From Sporosarcina sp. P34 (GTDB taxonomy: Bacteria; Bacillota; Bacilli; Bacillales_A; Planococcaceae): DNA of 64,000 bases. A program made the translations under genes and the position numbers. Positions within the stretch are counted from its first letter, which is position 1. Each line of letters opens with the position of its first letter. Positions 10,070 to 24,266 of the stretch are shown piece by piece. Below the pieces are notes generated by a model. The model was not told the DNA's origin, searched no databases, and was given only the letters and a program-made list of their open reading frames with translations. The stretch lies in NCBI RefSeq assembly GCF_002743375.1, contig NZ_PDZC01000004.1, forward strand, positions 1 to 64,000. The letters are read 5' to 3'.

Positions 10070-11365
10070 TTATACTAATTGAGATTCCGTAACTTCTTGT
10101 TCAGTTGAGACACGTGTTATGTCTGCGCCTAGTGCTTTGAGCTTCTTATCGAAATCTACATAACCGCGATCCAAGTGAATTAATTCAGTCACACGTGTCA
10201 CGCCTTCTGCTACGAGTCCGGCTAGGATGAGTGATGCAGCGGCACGCAAGTCTGTGGCTGCGACTTCCGCACCTTGGATTTTTGAAGGGCCTGAAACAAT
10301 AACAGAACGTCCTTCGATTTTTACATCCGCGTTCATACGGCGGAATTCTTCAACGTGCATAAAACGATTTTCAAATACAGTTTCCGTTAACACACCAATA
10401 CCGGTAGCTGTTAACATCAATGCCATCATTTGTGATTGCATATCCGTTGGGAAACCTGGATGCGGCATAGTCTTCAAATCGACTGCCTTAAGTGGATGAT
10501 TCGCTCTCACACGAATTCCTTCATCCAACTGAGTGATTTCTACGCCCATTTCCGTCAATTTGGAAATTAATGCCGTAGAGTGTTCAGGTACTGCGTTATC
10601 GATTGTCACGTCTCCACCTGTAATGGCTGCGGCTACCATGAATGTCCCAGCTTCGATACGATCCGGAATAATATGGTGAGTCGATGCATACATTGTCGTT
10701 ACACCTTCGATACGAATATTATCCGTACCCGCACCTACTACTTTACCGCCCATTTCATTGATGAAATTCGCCAAGTCGACGATTTCAGGTTCTTTGGCAG
10801 CGTTCTCGATGATGGTTGTACCTTCAGCAAGAGCAGCAGCCGTCATAATATTTTCTGTTGCGCCAACACTTGGGAAATCTAAGTAGATTTTCGCGCCTTT
10901 TAACCGACCGTTTACTTTCGCTTCCACATGACCATGTCCAAATGTAATTTCTGCTCCCATCGCTTCGAAGCCTTTCAAATGTTGGTCAATAGGTCTTGAA
11001 CCAATTGCACAGCCTCCTGGCAATGCGACACGCGCGAATCCGTTACGCGCTAGTAACGGTCCCATTACTAAAATGGATGCGCGCATTTTACGTACAAATT
11101 CAAATTGTGCTTCGTCTGCTAGTCTTCCACGTGAATCTACGATGACTTCCCCTTTTTCCGGATCATGCGTGATTTTTGCGTTTAAACTTTTAAGCACTTC
11201 ATTAATCGTCCGTACATCTGATAGATTTGGAACGTCACGAATGACATTCACTCCTTCAGATGCTAATAAAGCAGCAGCCAAGATCGGTAATACCGCGTTC
11301 TTCGCACCTTCTACACGTACGTTCCCTTGCAAAGTCCGTCCGCCGTTAATAATAATTTTTTCCAC
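10070..11365 (-). CDS. murAA: UDP-N-acetylglucosamine 1-carboxyvinyltransferase MurAA
   Basis: First committed step of peptidoglycan synthesis: transfers enolpyruvate from PEP to UDP-GlcNAc. The catalytic, fosfomycin-target Cys is at about residue 119 in [15 protein letters not shown]; the Lys-Asn pair GAKNAVLPI near the N-terminus is also present. I place the start at GTG 11365 (VEKIIINGG), which has GGAGG eight bases upstream and aligns with MEKIIVRGG of B. subtilis, giving 431 residues. Position between spoIID and ywzB identifies the AA paralogue; murAB is at 35321-36598. Confidence 0.95.
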   Translation of the reverse strand: MEKIIINGGRTLQGNVRVEGAKNAVLPILAAALLASEGVNVIRDVPNLSDVRTINEVLKSLNAKITHDPEKGEVIVDSRGRLADEAQFEFVRKMRASILVMGPLLARNGFARVALPGGCAIGSRPIDQHLKGFEAMGAEITFGHGHVEAKVNGRLKGAKIYLDFPSVGATENIMTAAALAEGTTIIENAAKEPEIVDLANFINEMGGKVVGAGTDNIRIEGVTTMYASTHHIIPDRIEAGTFMVAAAITGGDVTIDNAVPEHSTALISKLTEMGVEITQLDEGIRVRANHPLKAVDLKTMPHPGFPTDMQSQMMALMLTATGIGVLTETVFENRFMHVEEFRRMNADVKIEGRSVIVSGPSKIQGAEVAATDLRAAASLILAGLVAEGVTRVTELIHLDRGYVDFDKKLKALGADITRVSTEQEVTESQLV

Positions 11366-11800
11366 CAGTAGCCCCTCCGAGTCCAATTTATCCTTCACCC
11401 ACAGCCTATTATCAATAATCGTCTATAAACATTTTCATTGGTGTTGCAGTTCAATTGTAAATTCAAATTCCACATATAAAACATATATTATTGTACCTTG
11501 TAAAACCTTACTAAACAAGTAACTTCCGGCGCAGTTTTGTGTTATTTCTTTCGTGGTGTAGTATATGTGGAGAACTGACACAAAGTGATTGCATTTGATC
11601 ATTCATTTTTAGCCACATTACCGTTATTACCCGTTAATTCTACATTTTACACGCAGTGGGAGATATTTTTATTACATGTATATTACAGTTTAAGCAAAAT
11701 AGATAGCGTTTCGAGATGTACGTCCCAGTTGTTGACAAGCAGTGATTTCTATACGTTTTACCTATTCATATAAAAAAACTACACCATATCTTGAACTTCC
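11366..11800. other. Intergenic region upstream of murAA, no gene seen
   Basis: About 430 bases of AT-rich sequence. It contains the murAA promoter near 11500 and a T-rich stretch on the minus strand (TTTTTTTATATG near 11771). In B. subtilis ywmB occupies this position between murAA and ywzB; no ORF with a plausible ribosome site replaces it here. Confidence 0.6.
11490..11518 (-). promoter_or_regulatory. Probable SigA promoter of murAA
   Basis: Minus strand TTGTTT, 17-base spacer, TACAAT, about 125 bases upstream of the GTG start. Five of six -10 and four of six -35 consensus bases match. Confidence 0.6.
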
Positions 11801-11876
11801 GTTTTAATTTCCTTCAGCTAGAGTTCTGTAATCCGTCGGTCGTACCGATAGAGCTTCAGCTGAAGGAAATCAAAAC
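11801..11876. repeat. Long inverted repeat overlapping the ywzB stop
   Basis: Arms at 11801-11819 and 11858-11876 pair over 19 positions with one mismatch, and the pairing extends outward with a gap (AACTT on both sides). The 38-base centre holds a smaller hairpin (CGGT CGT ACCG at 11837-11847). The right arm covers the last codons and stop of ywzB. A run of T follows about 25 bases later on the minus strand, so it may act as a terminator, or it may be a small mobile palindrome. Confidence 0.75.
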
Positions 11877-12103
11877 CAAGTTGCCCATCTTCCTGACCAG
11901 TAGGATATGTCTAAAAAGAATTTTGATACGGTGGAGCCGATAGCAATACTTAACAAAATAAACAAAAGTTGTGTTTGGAACACGCGATTTTTCCGTATGA
12001 TGTTTTCTGGCAAGATTGCTTGTAGAGCGACGAAACTAATGCCGATGAAGAATATATGCGATACGATCGCGAGTAATGGATTGCTCCCTAGCATGCTGTC
12101 CAT
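11870..12103 (-). CDS. ywzB: DUF1146 family membrane protein YwzB
   Basis: Small integral membrane protein of unknown function, 77 residues, with two hydrophobic helices (about 12-33 and 44-64) and a conserved SxSKxFLDISYW-like C-terminus (SKFFLDISYWSGRW). Start ATG 12103 has GAGGAG eight bases upstream; the GTG at 12112 lies within that site and is unlikely. It sits immediately downstream of atpC beyond the operon terminator, exactly where DUF1146 genes occur in Bacillales. Its last codons form part of a long inverted repeat. Confidence 0.85.
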   Translation of the reverse strand: MDSMLGSNPLLAIVSHIFFIGISFVALQAILPENIIRKNRVFQTQLLFILLSIAIGSTVSKFFLDISYWSGRWATWF

Positions 12104-12139
12104 CGTTTCCACTCCTCTTTTCTAGAATATAGAGAAAAA

Positions 12140-12166
12140 GGGCAGACAGAGATCGTCTGTCCGCCC
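12140..12166 (-). terminator. Terminator of the ATP synthase operon
   Basis: Arms GGGCAGACAGA and TCTGTCCGCCC pair with one mismatch around a 5-base loop; TTTTTCTC follows on the minus strand. It lies 14 bases past the atpC stop. Confidence 0.92.
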
Positions 12167-12180
12167 ATTTCATTTATAGA

Positions 12181-12585
12181 TTAAATACGTTGTTCATACA
12201 CTTGCATGCGGTTGATTGCACGTTTTAAATCAAGCTCTGCTAACTTTTGAGAAAGGGCGTCAGTTTTATTCTGAAGATCTTGTTCAGCTTTTTCAGCAGC
12301 TTTCTTTGCACGTGCGATGTCAATGGACTCAGCCAGTTCCGCACTCTGTGCCAATACAGTGACAACTTCAGGACGGACCTCGATGAAGCCTCCGTGGACT
12401 GCGACTGTTTCTGTTTTGCCATCTGTTTTTAGGCGAAGTGCACCAATTTGAAGTGGCGCGACCATCGCGATGTGACCGGGTAGAACCCCGATCTCACCAG
12501 CTTCGGTAACTGCAATCACCATGTTCGCATCCATTTCAACAACAGGGCCGTCGGGAGTGACGATATTCACTTTGATTTTACTCAT
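12181..12585 (-). CDS. atpC: F1Fo ATP synthase subunit epsilon
   Basis: Epsilon subunit of the F1 central stalk; it inhibits ATP hydrolysis and couples rotation. 134 residues with an N-terminal beta barrel (VTPDGPVVEMDANMV, GEIGVLPGHIAMVAPL) and two C-terminal helices rich in Ala/Lys/Glu (about 86-134) that form the regulatory hairpin. The ATG at 12585 follows a GGAGGG. Last gene of the atpIBEFHAGDC operon, 24 bases after atpD. Confidence 0.97.
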   Translation of the reverse strand: MSKIKVNIVTPDGPVVEMDANMVIAVTEAGEIGVLPGHIAMVAPLQIGALRLKTDGKTETVAVHGGFIEVRPEVVTVLAQSAELAESIDIARAKKAAEKAEQDLQNKTDALSQKLAELDLKRAINRMQVYEQRI

Positions 12586-12609
12586 TTTTTTCCCTCCTGG
12601 TCCCTTTTC

Positions 12610-14049
<1,440 letters not shown>

Positions 14050-14058
14050 TCAAATCTA

Positions 14059-14919
<861 letters not shown>

Positions 14920-14959
14920 CTATTCACCACCTTTATTTTAAGATCCATTCAAGGAAAAA

Positions 14960-16495
<1,536 letters not shown>

Positions 16496-17032
16496 TTAAT
16501 TGATTAATTGACGTTCCAGACGCGCCAGCTTTGCACTGACACTACTGTCGTAAATTTGGTTGCCGATCTGAAGGCGAATGCCACCGATCAAGCTTGGATC
16601 AATAATGTTCTCGATATGCAATGATTGTTTTCCTACTTTGTGCGCAAAGGCAGTAGAGATAGCTGTACTTTCTTCAACTGAAAGCAAACGAGTAGAGTAG
16701 ACTTTCGCTTCGGCAACTCCGGAAGCCTCGTTAGCGAGTTCCTGGAAGTCTTCGATTAGATTGCCTATTTCTTCAATACGGCCTGCATCGATCAGCACAT
16801 ATAGTGTGTTCAATACAAGTTGGTTTGCTCCATTGAAAAGTTGCCCAATCAATTCTTTCTTCTTCTCAATAGAAAACTTTGGCGAAATTAATAACTCGTC
16901 AAATTGTTTTTCATCAGCAAATACTTTTTGTAATTCTTTTAGATCAGCTTGCACGGAAAGCGTTTGTTGCTTTTCCTGCGCTGCTTCAAATAATGCAACG
17001 GCATAGCGTTTTGCGATTACCGATTGGCTCAT
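16496..17032 (-). CDS. atpH: F1Fo ATP synthase subunit delta
   Basis: Peripheral-stalk subunit that ties the alpha3beta3 head to the b dimer. 178 residues; helical N-terminal domain ([15 protein letters not shown]) and the conserved C-terminal [21 protein letters not shown]. The ATG overlaps the atpF stop as ATGA (17029-17032), implying translational coupling. Confidence 0.97.
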   Translation of the reverse strand: MSQSVIAKRYAVALFEAAQEKQQTLSVQADLKELQKVFADEKQFDELLISPKFSIEKKKELIGQLFNGANQLVLNTLYVLIDAGRIEEIGNLIEDFQELANEASGVAEAKVYSTRLLSVEESTAISTAFAHKVGKQSLHIENIIDPSLIGGIRLQIGNQIYDSSVSAKLARLERQLIN

Positions 17033-17577
17033 CGCCCTTCGCCTGCCTTCACAATCGTTTCTTCGATCAATGCGCGGTTATCTTCCTCAGAAATTTCCTT
17101 CCCAAGAACCTTAGACGCAGCCAAGATAGAAAGAGATACGAATTCTTCGCGAACTGCTGCAACTGCTTTCTCTTTTTCAGTAGCAATTTCAAGAGTTGCA
17201 GATTCTTTCATACGGTTAGCTTCAGCGCGTGCAGCCATAATCAGCTCTTCACGTTGAGTGTCACCTTGTTTCTTCGCATTCTCTACGATAGATTGTGCGC
17301 TTTCGCGTGCTTCTTTTAATAGAACACGTTGCTCTTCAAGAAGCTTTGCAGATTCTTGACGACTTGCTTCGGCTTGTTCGATCTCCGTAGCGATTAATTG
17401 CGCTCGTTGATCCATCACGCCCATTAACGGACCCCATGCAAACTTCTTTAGAAGTACCATGAGAATCGTGAAAAATACTACAGTGACGATAATGTCGCCT
17501 AAATTTAGACGTTGGTTTAAACTTGCTAAAAATCCTGCGTCAGCGTTTGCTGATAAGAGGACGAAGGTATCCAACAC
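17029..17577 (-). CDS. atpF: F1Fo ATP synthase subunit b
   Basis: Peripheral-stalk subunit: one N-terminal membrane helix (about 28-45, [18 protein letters not shown]) followed by a long, charged coiled coil that dimerises and reaches the top of F1. 182 residues. It appears to start at GTG 17577 (or TTG 17574), about nine bases after GGGAG; no ATG is available near the conserved N-terminus. A 150-base gap with a stem-loop separates it from atpE. Confidence 0.96.
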   Translation of the reverse strand: MLDTFVLLSANADAGFLASLNQRLNLGDIIVTVVFFTILMVLLKKFAWGPLMGVMDQRAQLIATEIEQAEASRQESAKLLEEQRVLLKEARESAQSIVENAKKQGDTQREELIMAARAEANRMKESATLEIATEKEKAVAAVREEFVSLSILAASKVLGKEISEEDNRALIEETIVKAGEGR

Positions 17578-17682
17578 GATTGTTTCACTCCCTTCAAGAG
17601 CTCATGACTCTTTCGTTTCTTACTCTAATTGGAACATTCTATTATTCAGACCTATCAGTTGTTTAAATGTTGACATAAAGCA

Positions 17683-17713
17683 ATGGCGAAGACCGAGACT
17701 GCATGCTTCGCCA
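17683..17713 (-). other. Stem-loop between atpE and atpF
   Basis: Perfect 9-bp stem ATGGCGAAG/CTTCGCCAT with a 13-base loop, 14 bases after the atpE stop. There is no T-run, so it is unlikely to be a simple terminator. It could protect the 3' end of an atpE mRNA segment, raising c-subunit expression relative to other subunits; this is inference. Confidence 0.7.
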
Positions 17714-17726
17714 TATAACACAAATA

Positions 17727-17990
<264 letters not shown>

Positions 17991-18009
17991 TTACAGGGTA
18001 AATATATGT

Positions 18010-18741
<732 letters not shown>

Positions 18742-18752
18742 CTAGTAAAGTG

Positions 18753-19121
18753 TCATTGCTTCCATTGGAACAGCAGATGACCAGTAAACAGCAATGCATA
18801 GGGTATCATTAACCCGATTACCGTGCTGATCAGATCAAACTCCTCCGGCATAACGAGTGCAATGGCCGTAGCCCCTACACCTGATGCAAAACGTAAGCCC
18901 ATACCTAATGACTTCGCTCGCTTCCCTTCATCGATAGAGCGGTCAAACCGTTCCATCCGTCGAACGAGAATCCAAAAGTTATACATACCGAAAAGTGAAC
19001 CTAAGATGAGCCCAGCGAAGATTGTCCGGTAGTCCAAGAAAAACCAACCGAGCACGAACAATGCAAGCAAAAAAAAGAAACTCTTCTTCTGCTGTTTGAA
19101 AATTTCCTGCATACTTTGCAT
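18753..19121 (-). CDS. atpI: ATP synthase subunit I (AtpI)
   Basis: Small membrane protein (122 residues, about four helices) at the head of the atp operon, thought to assist c-ring assembly or Mg2+ supply. Helices are visible at about 14-28, 33-50, 72-87 and 96-117, and a basic cytoplasmic loop (RRMERFDRSIDEGKRAK) separates the pairs. Weakly conserved family, so the call rests on size, topology and position directly upstream of atpB. Confidence 0.9.
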   Translation of the reverse strand: MQSMQEIFKQQKKSFFFLLALFVLGWFFLDYRTIFAGLILGSLFGMYNFWILVRRMERFDRSIDEGKRAKSLGMGLRFASGVGATAIALVMPEEFDLISTVIGLMIPYALLFTGHLLFQWKQ

Positions 19122-19410
19122 TGTTTATTCTCCCAATTCGTATTTTGGATTACAGCGTCTGAAGTGTTCAGTAATTCCCGACTTGTGTCGAGTGTTGAGT
19201 CTTTGTCGTTTTGATATTTTTCAACGACATAGATTCCTTGTGAAGAAATCTGGAAATTGTAAGTGAATCGCCTTTTCCGTCCACCAGGTGACGTTGCTAT
19301 GTGCGACGTCGACAATGTGTTAGGAACTAGCGCTTCCGAGTGAAGACTTGAAACCTACGAAACATGATTTCTGTACTCAATTTATGTATGAGTTCCTTAT
19401 CAATCTTACC
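19122..19410 (-). other. Long 5' leader of the atp operon
   Basis: About 290 bases lie between the predicted transcription start near 19411 and the atpI start codon. No ORF with a convincing ribosome site is present. A GTCGACGTCGCAC region near 19300 could fold locally, but I see no known riboswitch or leader-peptide pattern. Confidence 0.5.
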
Positions 19411-19417
19411 CTTTGTT

Positions 19418-19446
19418 AGCATACAATAGAGGGTTTTTTATGTCAA
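19418..19446 (-). promoter_or_regulatory. SigA promoter of the atp operon
   Basis: Minus strand: perfect TTGACA, 17-base spacer, TATGCT. It is about 300 bases upstream of atpI and is the best SigA match in the 700-base gap between wecB and atpI. Confidence 0.8.
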
Positions 19447-19630
19447 TTGATTCAGGTGAATAAATTCACAATGTGTTCTCTTTGTCAAACATTCGACATA
19501 TTTGTTTTCTGACTTTATATGGTGGTTTTACCGTTTTTTCTAGAGTGGAATTTTGCTTGTGTTTTTAGATTGAAATGTTCTGGGGGACATTGTTTTATTG
19601 CTATATGATGCCGGCAGAGTGTTGGGGTGA

Positions 19631-19677
19631 GGATTGGTGCTTCGGAGGGACGCTTTCCCATGGGCTCGCGCCAATCC
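19631..19677. repeat. Truncated palindromic element (P5)
   Basis: Begins GGATTGGTGCTTCGG, contains GGGACGCTTTCCC and ends GCGCCAATCC. These are the left-arm sequence and terminal bases of the palindromes at 32566, 42385 and 48004, with most of the centre and right arm missing. It lies in the wecB-atpI gap, which otherwise holds only the atp promoter and wecB terminator. Confidence 0.65.
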
Positions 19678-19790
19678 TTTGCAGTGAAAGTGGGTGGTAC
19701 TATTCTTAGTTCATTGAAGTAAGATTTGTGGTTGGAAGGTGAAGGTAACAACCCCTCCCTCTCTTAACAACTTTATTTGCAGACAAGAAA

Positions 19791-19819
19791 AAACAGCAGA
19801 TGAAAGTTCTCTGCTGTTT
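19791..19819 (-). terminator. Terminator of wecB
   Basis: Arms AAACAGCAGA/TCTGCTGTTT around a 9-base loop, followed by TTTTTC on the minus strand. Seven bases past the wecB stop. Confidence 0.88.
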
Positions 19820-19825
19820 TGAATC

Positions 19826-20944
19826 TTATAGTGAATGTAAATAGTTGAGAAGAGATTCTACTATTCGTGCGGATGCGTGGCCGTCGCCATATGGGTTGTG
19901 GGCCTTGGACATTTTTTCGTATTCCGCATCATTGGATAACAGTGCGTCGGATAGTTGGAAGATGTTTTCTTCTTCTGTTCCCGCTAAGCGCAGTGTCCCC
20001 GCATCGATACCTTCCGGGCGCTCGGTTGTATCCCGCAAAACAATGACAGGTTTTCCAAGTGAAGGTGCTTCTTCTTGGATACCGCCTGAATCTGTAAGGA
20101 TGATGTGCGAACGCGCTGCGAAGTTATGGAAGTCCAACACTTCTAGCGGCTCGATCAGATGAATGCGGTCGTTGTCGCCTAGCAGTTCATCCGCCACTTC
20201 ACGTACAGCTGGATTCATGTGTACCGGATAGATCACTTGAATATCATCGTGTTTATCGAGCAAACGATTGATTGCACGGAACATATTGCGCATTGGTTCA
20301 CCGAGGTTTTCACGTCGGTGTGCCGTCAATAGCACCAAACGATCGTCTCCAAGCTGATCGAAAATCGGATGATGGTATTCAGGATCTACCGTCGTTTTCA
20401 ACGCGTCGATTGCCGTGTTGCCTGTGACATAGATGCGCTCTTTGTTTTTACCTTCATCTAGTAAATTTTGCGCTGATTTTTCAGTTGGCGAAAAATGAAG
20501 ATCCGCAATAACACCTGTCAGTTGGCGATTCATTTCTTCAGGATACGGCGAAAACTTATTCCACGTACGCAATCCTGCTTCAACGTGACCAACGGAAATT
20601 TGATTATAAAACGCAGCGAGACTCCCGATAAACGTCGTCGATGTATCGCCGTGGACAAGCACGATATCCGGTTGCGCTTCTTTCATAACTTTATCCAAAC
20701 CTTCAAGGCCGCGTGTTGCCACGTCAATGAGTGTTTGACGGTCTTTCATAATATTCAAATCATAGTCTGGCGTGATGTTAAAGGTTTCCAGCACTTGGTC
20801 CAGCATTTGACGATGCTGCGCAGTGACTGTCACGATGGATTCGATTTCATCGGGGTGCTTTTCTAGTTCAAGAACAAGCGGCGCCATTTTGATAGCTTCC
20901 GGCCTCGTACCGAATATCGTCATCACTTTCCATTTCTTAGTCAA
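19826..20944 (-). CDS. wecB: UDP-N-acetylglucosamine 2-epimerase
   Basis: Non-hydrolysing epimerase interconverting UDP-GlcNAc and UDP-ManNAc, needed for teichoic-acid linkage units. 372 residues, very close to B. subtilis MnaA: FGTRPEAIKMAPLV at the N-terminus, VTAQHRQMLDQVL, LVHGDTSTT and HVEAGLRT, and the C-terminal DSGGIQEEAPSLGKPV. Start appears to be TTG 20944, nine bases after GGAGG; an ATG seven codons inside would cut a conserved strand. Lies 15 bases after upp and probably shares its promoter. The mnaA gene is elsewhere in B. subtilis. Confidence 0.96.
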   Translation of the reverse strand: MTKKWKVMTIFGTRPEAIKMAPLVLELEKHPDEIESIVTVTAQHRQMLDQVLETFNITPDYDLNIMKDRQTLIDVATRGLEGLDKVMKEAQPDIVLVHGDTSTTFIGSLAAFYNQISVGHVEAGLRTWNKFSPYPEEMNRQLTGVIADLHFSPTEKSAQNLLDEGKNKERIYVTGNTAIDALKTTVDPEYHHPIFDQLGDDRLVLLTAHRRENLGEPMRNMFRAINRLLDKHDDIQVIYPVHMNPAVREVADELLGDNDRIHLIEPLEVLDFHNFAARSHIILTDSGGIQEEAPSLGKPVIVLRDTTERPEGIDAGTLRLAGTEEENIFQLSDALLSNDAEYEKMSKAHNPYGDGHASARIVESLLNYLHSL

Positions 20945-20959
20945 TGAATGATCCCTCCA

Positions 20960-21589
20960 TTATTTCGTGCCGAACAAACGGTCACCCGCGTCACCTAGTC
21001 CAGGGACGATATAGCCGTGTTCGTCCAGCTTTTCGTCAAGTGCTGCAATATACACGTCTACGTCCGGATGAGCTTCCGTCAGCACTTCGACGCCTTCAGG
21101 AGCAGCGACTAAACACATAAATTTAATGTTCACCGCGCCACGCTTTTTCATCGAATTGATTGCTTCGACCGCCGTTCCCCCTGTCGCAAGCATCGGATCC
21201 ACTACGATGAATTCGCGCTCCGCCACGTCAGAAGGTAACTTTACAAAGTATTCAACAGGCTTTAACGTTTCTGGGTCGCGGAATAATCCAACATGTCCCA
21301 CTTTTGCTGCCGGAATTAAATCGATGATGCCGTCTACCATGCCAATGCCCGCACGTAAAATCGGAACAATCCCCAATTTTTTCCCTGCCAAGATACGAGA
21401 TTTAGCTTCGCAAACAGGTGTTTGAATCGTAATTTCCTGTGTTGGAAGATCCCGTGTAATTTCAAATGCCATAAGTGTGGCTAATTCGTTCACAAGCTCG
21501 CGAAATTCTTTCGTTCCTGTATCGGCCTTTCGTATAAACGTCAGTTTGTGTTGAATTAATGGATGATCAAATACATGTACTTTTCCCAT
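20960..21589 (-). CDS. upp: Uracil phosphoribosyltransferase
   Basis: Pyrimidine salvage: uracil + PRPP to UMP + PPi. The ATG at 21589 ([15 protein letters not shown]) has AAGGAG eight bases upstream and gives 209 residues, the usual size. The PRPP-binding loop is [12 protein letters not shown], and the uracil-binding C-terminus [17 protein letters not shown] is intact. First gene of a upp-wecB unit, downstream of repeat array C. Confidence 0.97.
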   Translation of the reverse strand: MGKVHVFDHPLIQHKLTFIRKADTGTKEFRELVNELATLMAFEITRDLPTQEITIQTPVCEAKSRILAGKKLGIVPILRAGIGMVDGIIDLIPAAKVGHVGLFRDPETLKPVEYFVKLPSDVAEREFIVVDPMLATGGTAVEAINSMKKRGAVNIKFMCLVAAPEGVEVLTEAHPDVDVYIAALDEKLDEHGYIVPGLGDAGDRLFGTK

Positions 21590-21620
21590 TGGTATCGCTC
21601 CTTTTCGGAATATCTTGTAC

Positions 21621-21629
21621 ATTATAACA
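21621..21629 (-). promoter_or_regulatory. Extended -10 promoter of upp
   Basis: Minus strand TGTTATAAT, an extended TGnTATAAT element, about 31 bases upstream of the ATG. No good -35 at the standard distance (TGCGCT at 17 bases). Confidence 0.5.
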
Positions 21630-21730
21630 GAAATCGATCGTCAAGCGCAGTGAACTTGTGTGATTTGTCGTAATGAAAATAATGCGAGAAGAATATTTAG
21701 TTTTGTGAAGAATCATATTTCTTTGGGGAG

Positions 21731-22340
21731 CGCTCTATAAGTTCGTCGGGCCGCTCTATGTTTCTGCTTAGGCGCTCTATAAGACGGCCGGGTCGCTCTA
21801 TGCTTCTGCTTAAACGCTCTATAAGACGGTCAAACCGCTCTATTCCACTTAGTCACTCTATAAACTGGTCTGGCCGCTCTATCTTTTCGCTTGAGCGCTC
21901 TATAAGCTGGTCGGACCGCTCTATGTTCCCGCTTGAGCGCTCTATAAGACGGCCGGGCCGCTCTATGTTTCTGCTTAAACGCTCTATAAGACGGTCAAAC
22001 CGCTCTATTCCACTTAAGCACTCTTTAAACTGGTCTGGTCGCTCTATCTTCCTGCTTGAGCGCTCTATAAGCTGGTCGCACCGCTCTATCTTCCTGCTTA
22101 AGCGCTCTATAAGACGACCGGGCCGCTCTATGTTTCTGCTTAAACGCTCTATAAGACGGTCAAACCGCTCTATTCCACTTAAGCACTCTATAAACTGGAC
22201 AGGCCGCTCTATCTTTCCGCTTAAACGCTCTATAAGACGGCCAAGTCGCTCTATGTTCCTGCTTAACTGCTCAATCAACCAGTCTAACCGCTCTATCCAC
22301 ACGCTCACCCGCTCTATAACCCCCAATATCCGCTCATAAA
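21731..22340 (-). repeat. GAGCG 21-bp phased repeat array C (inverted orientation)
   Basis: Same family as arrays A, B, D and E, but the GAGCG cores read on the minus strand (CGCTCTAT on the plus strand). Spacing is 21 bp with occasional 18-bp monomers. A higher-order unit marked by CGCTCTATTCCACTT recurs at 21836, 22001 and 22166, exactly 165 bp apart (7x21+18). The right end decays (ctgctcaatc, cgctcataaac) just before the glyA terminator; the left end is about 140 bases from the upp start codon. Confidence 0.93.
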
Positions 22341-22360
22341 CACCCGCCTCCATATAAAAA

Positions 22361-22386
22361 AACGCCTGACACAAGGTCAAGGCGTT
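22361..22386 (-). terminator. Terminator of glyA
   Basis: Imperfect arms AACGCCTGAC/GTCAAGGCGTT, followed by TTTTTTTAT on the minus strand, seven bases after the glyA stop and adjacent to array C. Confidence 0.9.
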
Positions 22387-22393
22387 AGTTTTC

Positions 22394-23647
22394 TTACTTA
22401 TATAGAGGGTGCTGATCTGTTAGAGCTGTAACAGCTTTGCGTGCTTCTTCTTTTGCTGATGGGTCTTCGTGGTTTTTCAATAATGTTGCGATGATCCGTC
22501 CCACTTCCACCATATCTTCTTCTACGAAACCACGAGTAGTAACAGCCGGTGTACCGATGCGGATACCAGAAGTGACGAATGGACCTTCTGTGTCGAATGG
22601 TACCGTGTTTTTATTTACTGTAATACCGATCTCGTCCAATACGTGCTCTGCTACTTTACCTGTTAGATCAAGTGATTTTAGCTTCACAAGCACGATGTGG
22701 TTGTCTGTACCGCCAGAAACGACGTCGATACCTTCTGATTGTAGTTTTTCAGCTAATGCTACAGCGTTTTTCTTTACTTGTTGTGCATATTCTTTGAATG
22801 AAGGATCCAATACTTCTTTGAACGCTACCGCTTTTGCAGCGATGACGTGCATTAAAGGACCACCTTGAACGCCTGGGAATACAGTTTTGTCAATTTTCTT
22901 GCCAAATTCTTCAGCTGTTTCTTCATTTAATAGAATGATACCGCCACGTGGTCCGCGCAATGTTTTATGCGTTGTGGATGTCACGAAGTGTGCGTGTGGA
23001 ACTGGATTTTGATGCTCGCCTACTGCGACTAGACCCGCGATGTGTGCCATATCTACCATCAAGTATGCGCCGACTTCATCCGCAATTTCACGGAATTTTG
23101 CGAAGTCGATTGCGCGTGGGTATGCACTTGCACCCGCAACGATCATCTTCGGCTTGTGCTCAAGCGCTTTTTGGCGCACATCTTCATAGTCGATTACTTC
23201 TTCTTCTTTTGTTACACCGTAATCTACGAAATTATAAAGCTTTCCGGAGAAGTTAACTGGTGAACCGTGTGTTAAGTGGCCACCGTGGGAAAGGTTCATC
23301 CCAAGAACTGTGTCGCCTGGCTCAAGCGCTGTGAAGTATACAGCCATGTTGGCTTGTGCGCCAGAGTGTGGTTGTACGTTTGCATATGCCGCGCCAAAAA
23401 TTTCTTTAACGCGATCGCGTGCGATGTTTTCGACTACGTCCACGTGCTCACATCCGCCGTAGTAACGCTTGCCCGGATATCCTTCAGCATATTTATTCGT
23501 CAAGTAGGATCCTTGTGCTTCCATTACTGCTTCCGTTACGAAGTTTTCAGATGCGATTAATTCGATGTTCGAGTTTTGACGGTTCTTTTCAGCCATGATT
23601 GCTTCATAAACTGCTTCATCATTGCGTTGTACATTGCTTAAGTCCAT
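22394..23647 (-). CDS. glyA: Serine hydroxymethyltransferase
   Basis: PLP enzyme converting serine + tetrahydrofolate to glycine + 5,10-methylene-THF, the main one-carbon source. The start ATG 23647 ([16 protein letters not shown]) has AGGGGA eight bases upstream and gives 417 residues. The Schiff-base Lys is in [15 protein letters not shown], and the substrate motif [10 protein letters not shown] and the SHGGHLTHG segment are intact. The longer reading from 23731 overlaps ywlG and is rejected. Downstream of ywlG-rpiB as in B. subtilis. Confidence 0.97.
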   Translation of the reverse strand: MDLSNVQRNDEAVYEAIMAEKNRQNSNIELIASENFVTEAVMEAQGSYLTNKYAEGYPGKRYYGGCEHVDVVENIARDRVKEIFGAAYANVQPHSGAQANMAVYFTALEPGDTVLGMNLSHGGHLTHGSPVNFSGKLYNFVDYGVTKEEEVIDYEDVRQKALEHKPKMIVAGASAYPRAIDFAKFREIADEVGAYLMVDMAHIAGLVAVGEHQNPVPHAHFVTSTTHKTLRGPRGGIILLNEETAEEFGKKIDKTVFPGVQGGPLMHVIAAKAVAFKEVLDPSFKEYAQQVKKNAVALAEKLQSEGIDVVSGGTDNHIVLVKLKSLDLTGKVAEHVLDEIGITVNKNTVPFDTEGPFVTSGIRIGTPAVTTRGFVEEDMVEVGRIIATLLKNHEDPSAKEEARKAVTALTDQHPLYK

Positions 23648-23702
23648 TGGATAGTATCCCCTTTTTTCTGATAGTTTTATATTTTCTTGTATTGTACACG
23701 GT

Positions 23703-24257
23703 TTATTCGTATTTCGCACGACTTCCGCCAATTAATTTCGGACGAGTGGTCGCAAGTGTGATGACCGCTTCACCGATTTTATCAATCGATGTGCGGATTG
23801 GTACTACGACCGGCTTCATTTGCATGCCAATTAACGTTTGTCCGATGTCGATACCGGCATTTGCTTGCACCGATTCTACTACGACGGGATCGCTAAATTG
23901 CTTGTATGCATAGGTAGACATCGAGCCACCCGCCTTAAAAACAGGCACGACGGATACAGGTTCCAAATGAAATTGCTGCGCCGTCTTGCGTTCCAATGTG
24001 ATTGCACGGTTGATATGCTCGCAGCCTTGGAAAGCTAAATGTACATGATATTTATCCGCGAACGCTTGGAGCGGTACGAATAAAGCCTCCCCTATTTCCA
24101 GTGCGCCGTTCGTGCCGATGCGCGCACCTGCCACTTCAGAAGTAGAACAGCCGATGACGAAAATCGTCCCTTCGGCAGGTGGTGCTTGTTCGGCAAACTC
24201 GGTCAATGCTTGTTCTAGCTGCAGTTTCCATAATTGAATGGCATCCACTTGTTCCAC
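23703..24257 (-). CDS. ywlG: UPF0340 / TIGR01440 family protein YwlG
   Basis: Conserved cytoplasmic protein of unknown function found beside glyA and rpiB in Bacillales. 184 residues; recognisable segments are [16 protein letters not shown] near residues 36-51, [11 protein letters not shown], and the Gly-rich [10 protein letters not shown]. No membrane segment. It lies nine bases after rpiB and 55 bases before glyA, consistent with one transcription unit rpiB-ywlG-glyA. Confidence 0.9.
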   Translation of the reverse strand: MEQVDAIQLWKLQLEQALTEFAEQAPPAEGTIFVIGCSTSEVAGARIGTNGALEIGEALFVPLQAFADKYHVHLAFQGCEHINRAITLERKTAQQFHLEPVSVVPVFKAGGSMSTYAYKQFSDPVVVESVQANAGIDIGQTLIGMQMKPVVVPIRTSIDKIGEAVITLATTRPKLIGGSRAKYE

Positions 24258-24266
24258 CTACTTTCT

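Noticed and set aside
19001..19315. 104-residue minus-strand ORF upstream of and into atpI
   Set aside because: Starts at TTG without a ribosome site and runs into atpI in another frame; not like AtpZ.
19515..19751. 78-residue minus-strand ORF in the wecB-atpI gap
   Set aside because: Overlaps the truncated palindrome P5, no ribosome site, no recognisable motif.
23648..23702. T-box or glycine riboswitch before glyA
   Set aside because: Only 55 bases separate ywlG and glyA, with no T-box or riboswitch core.
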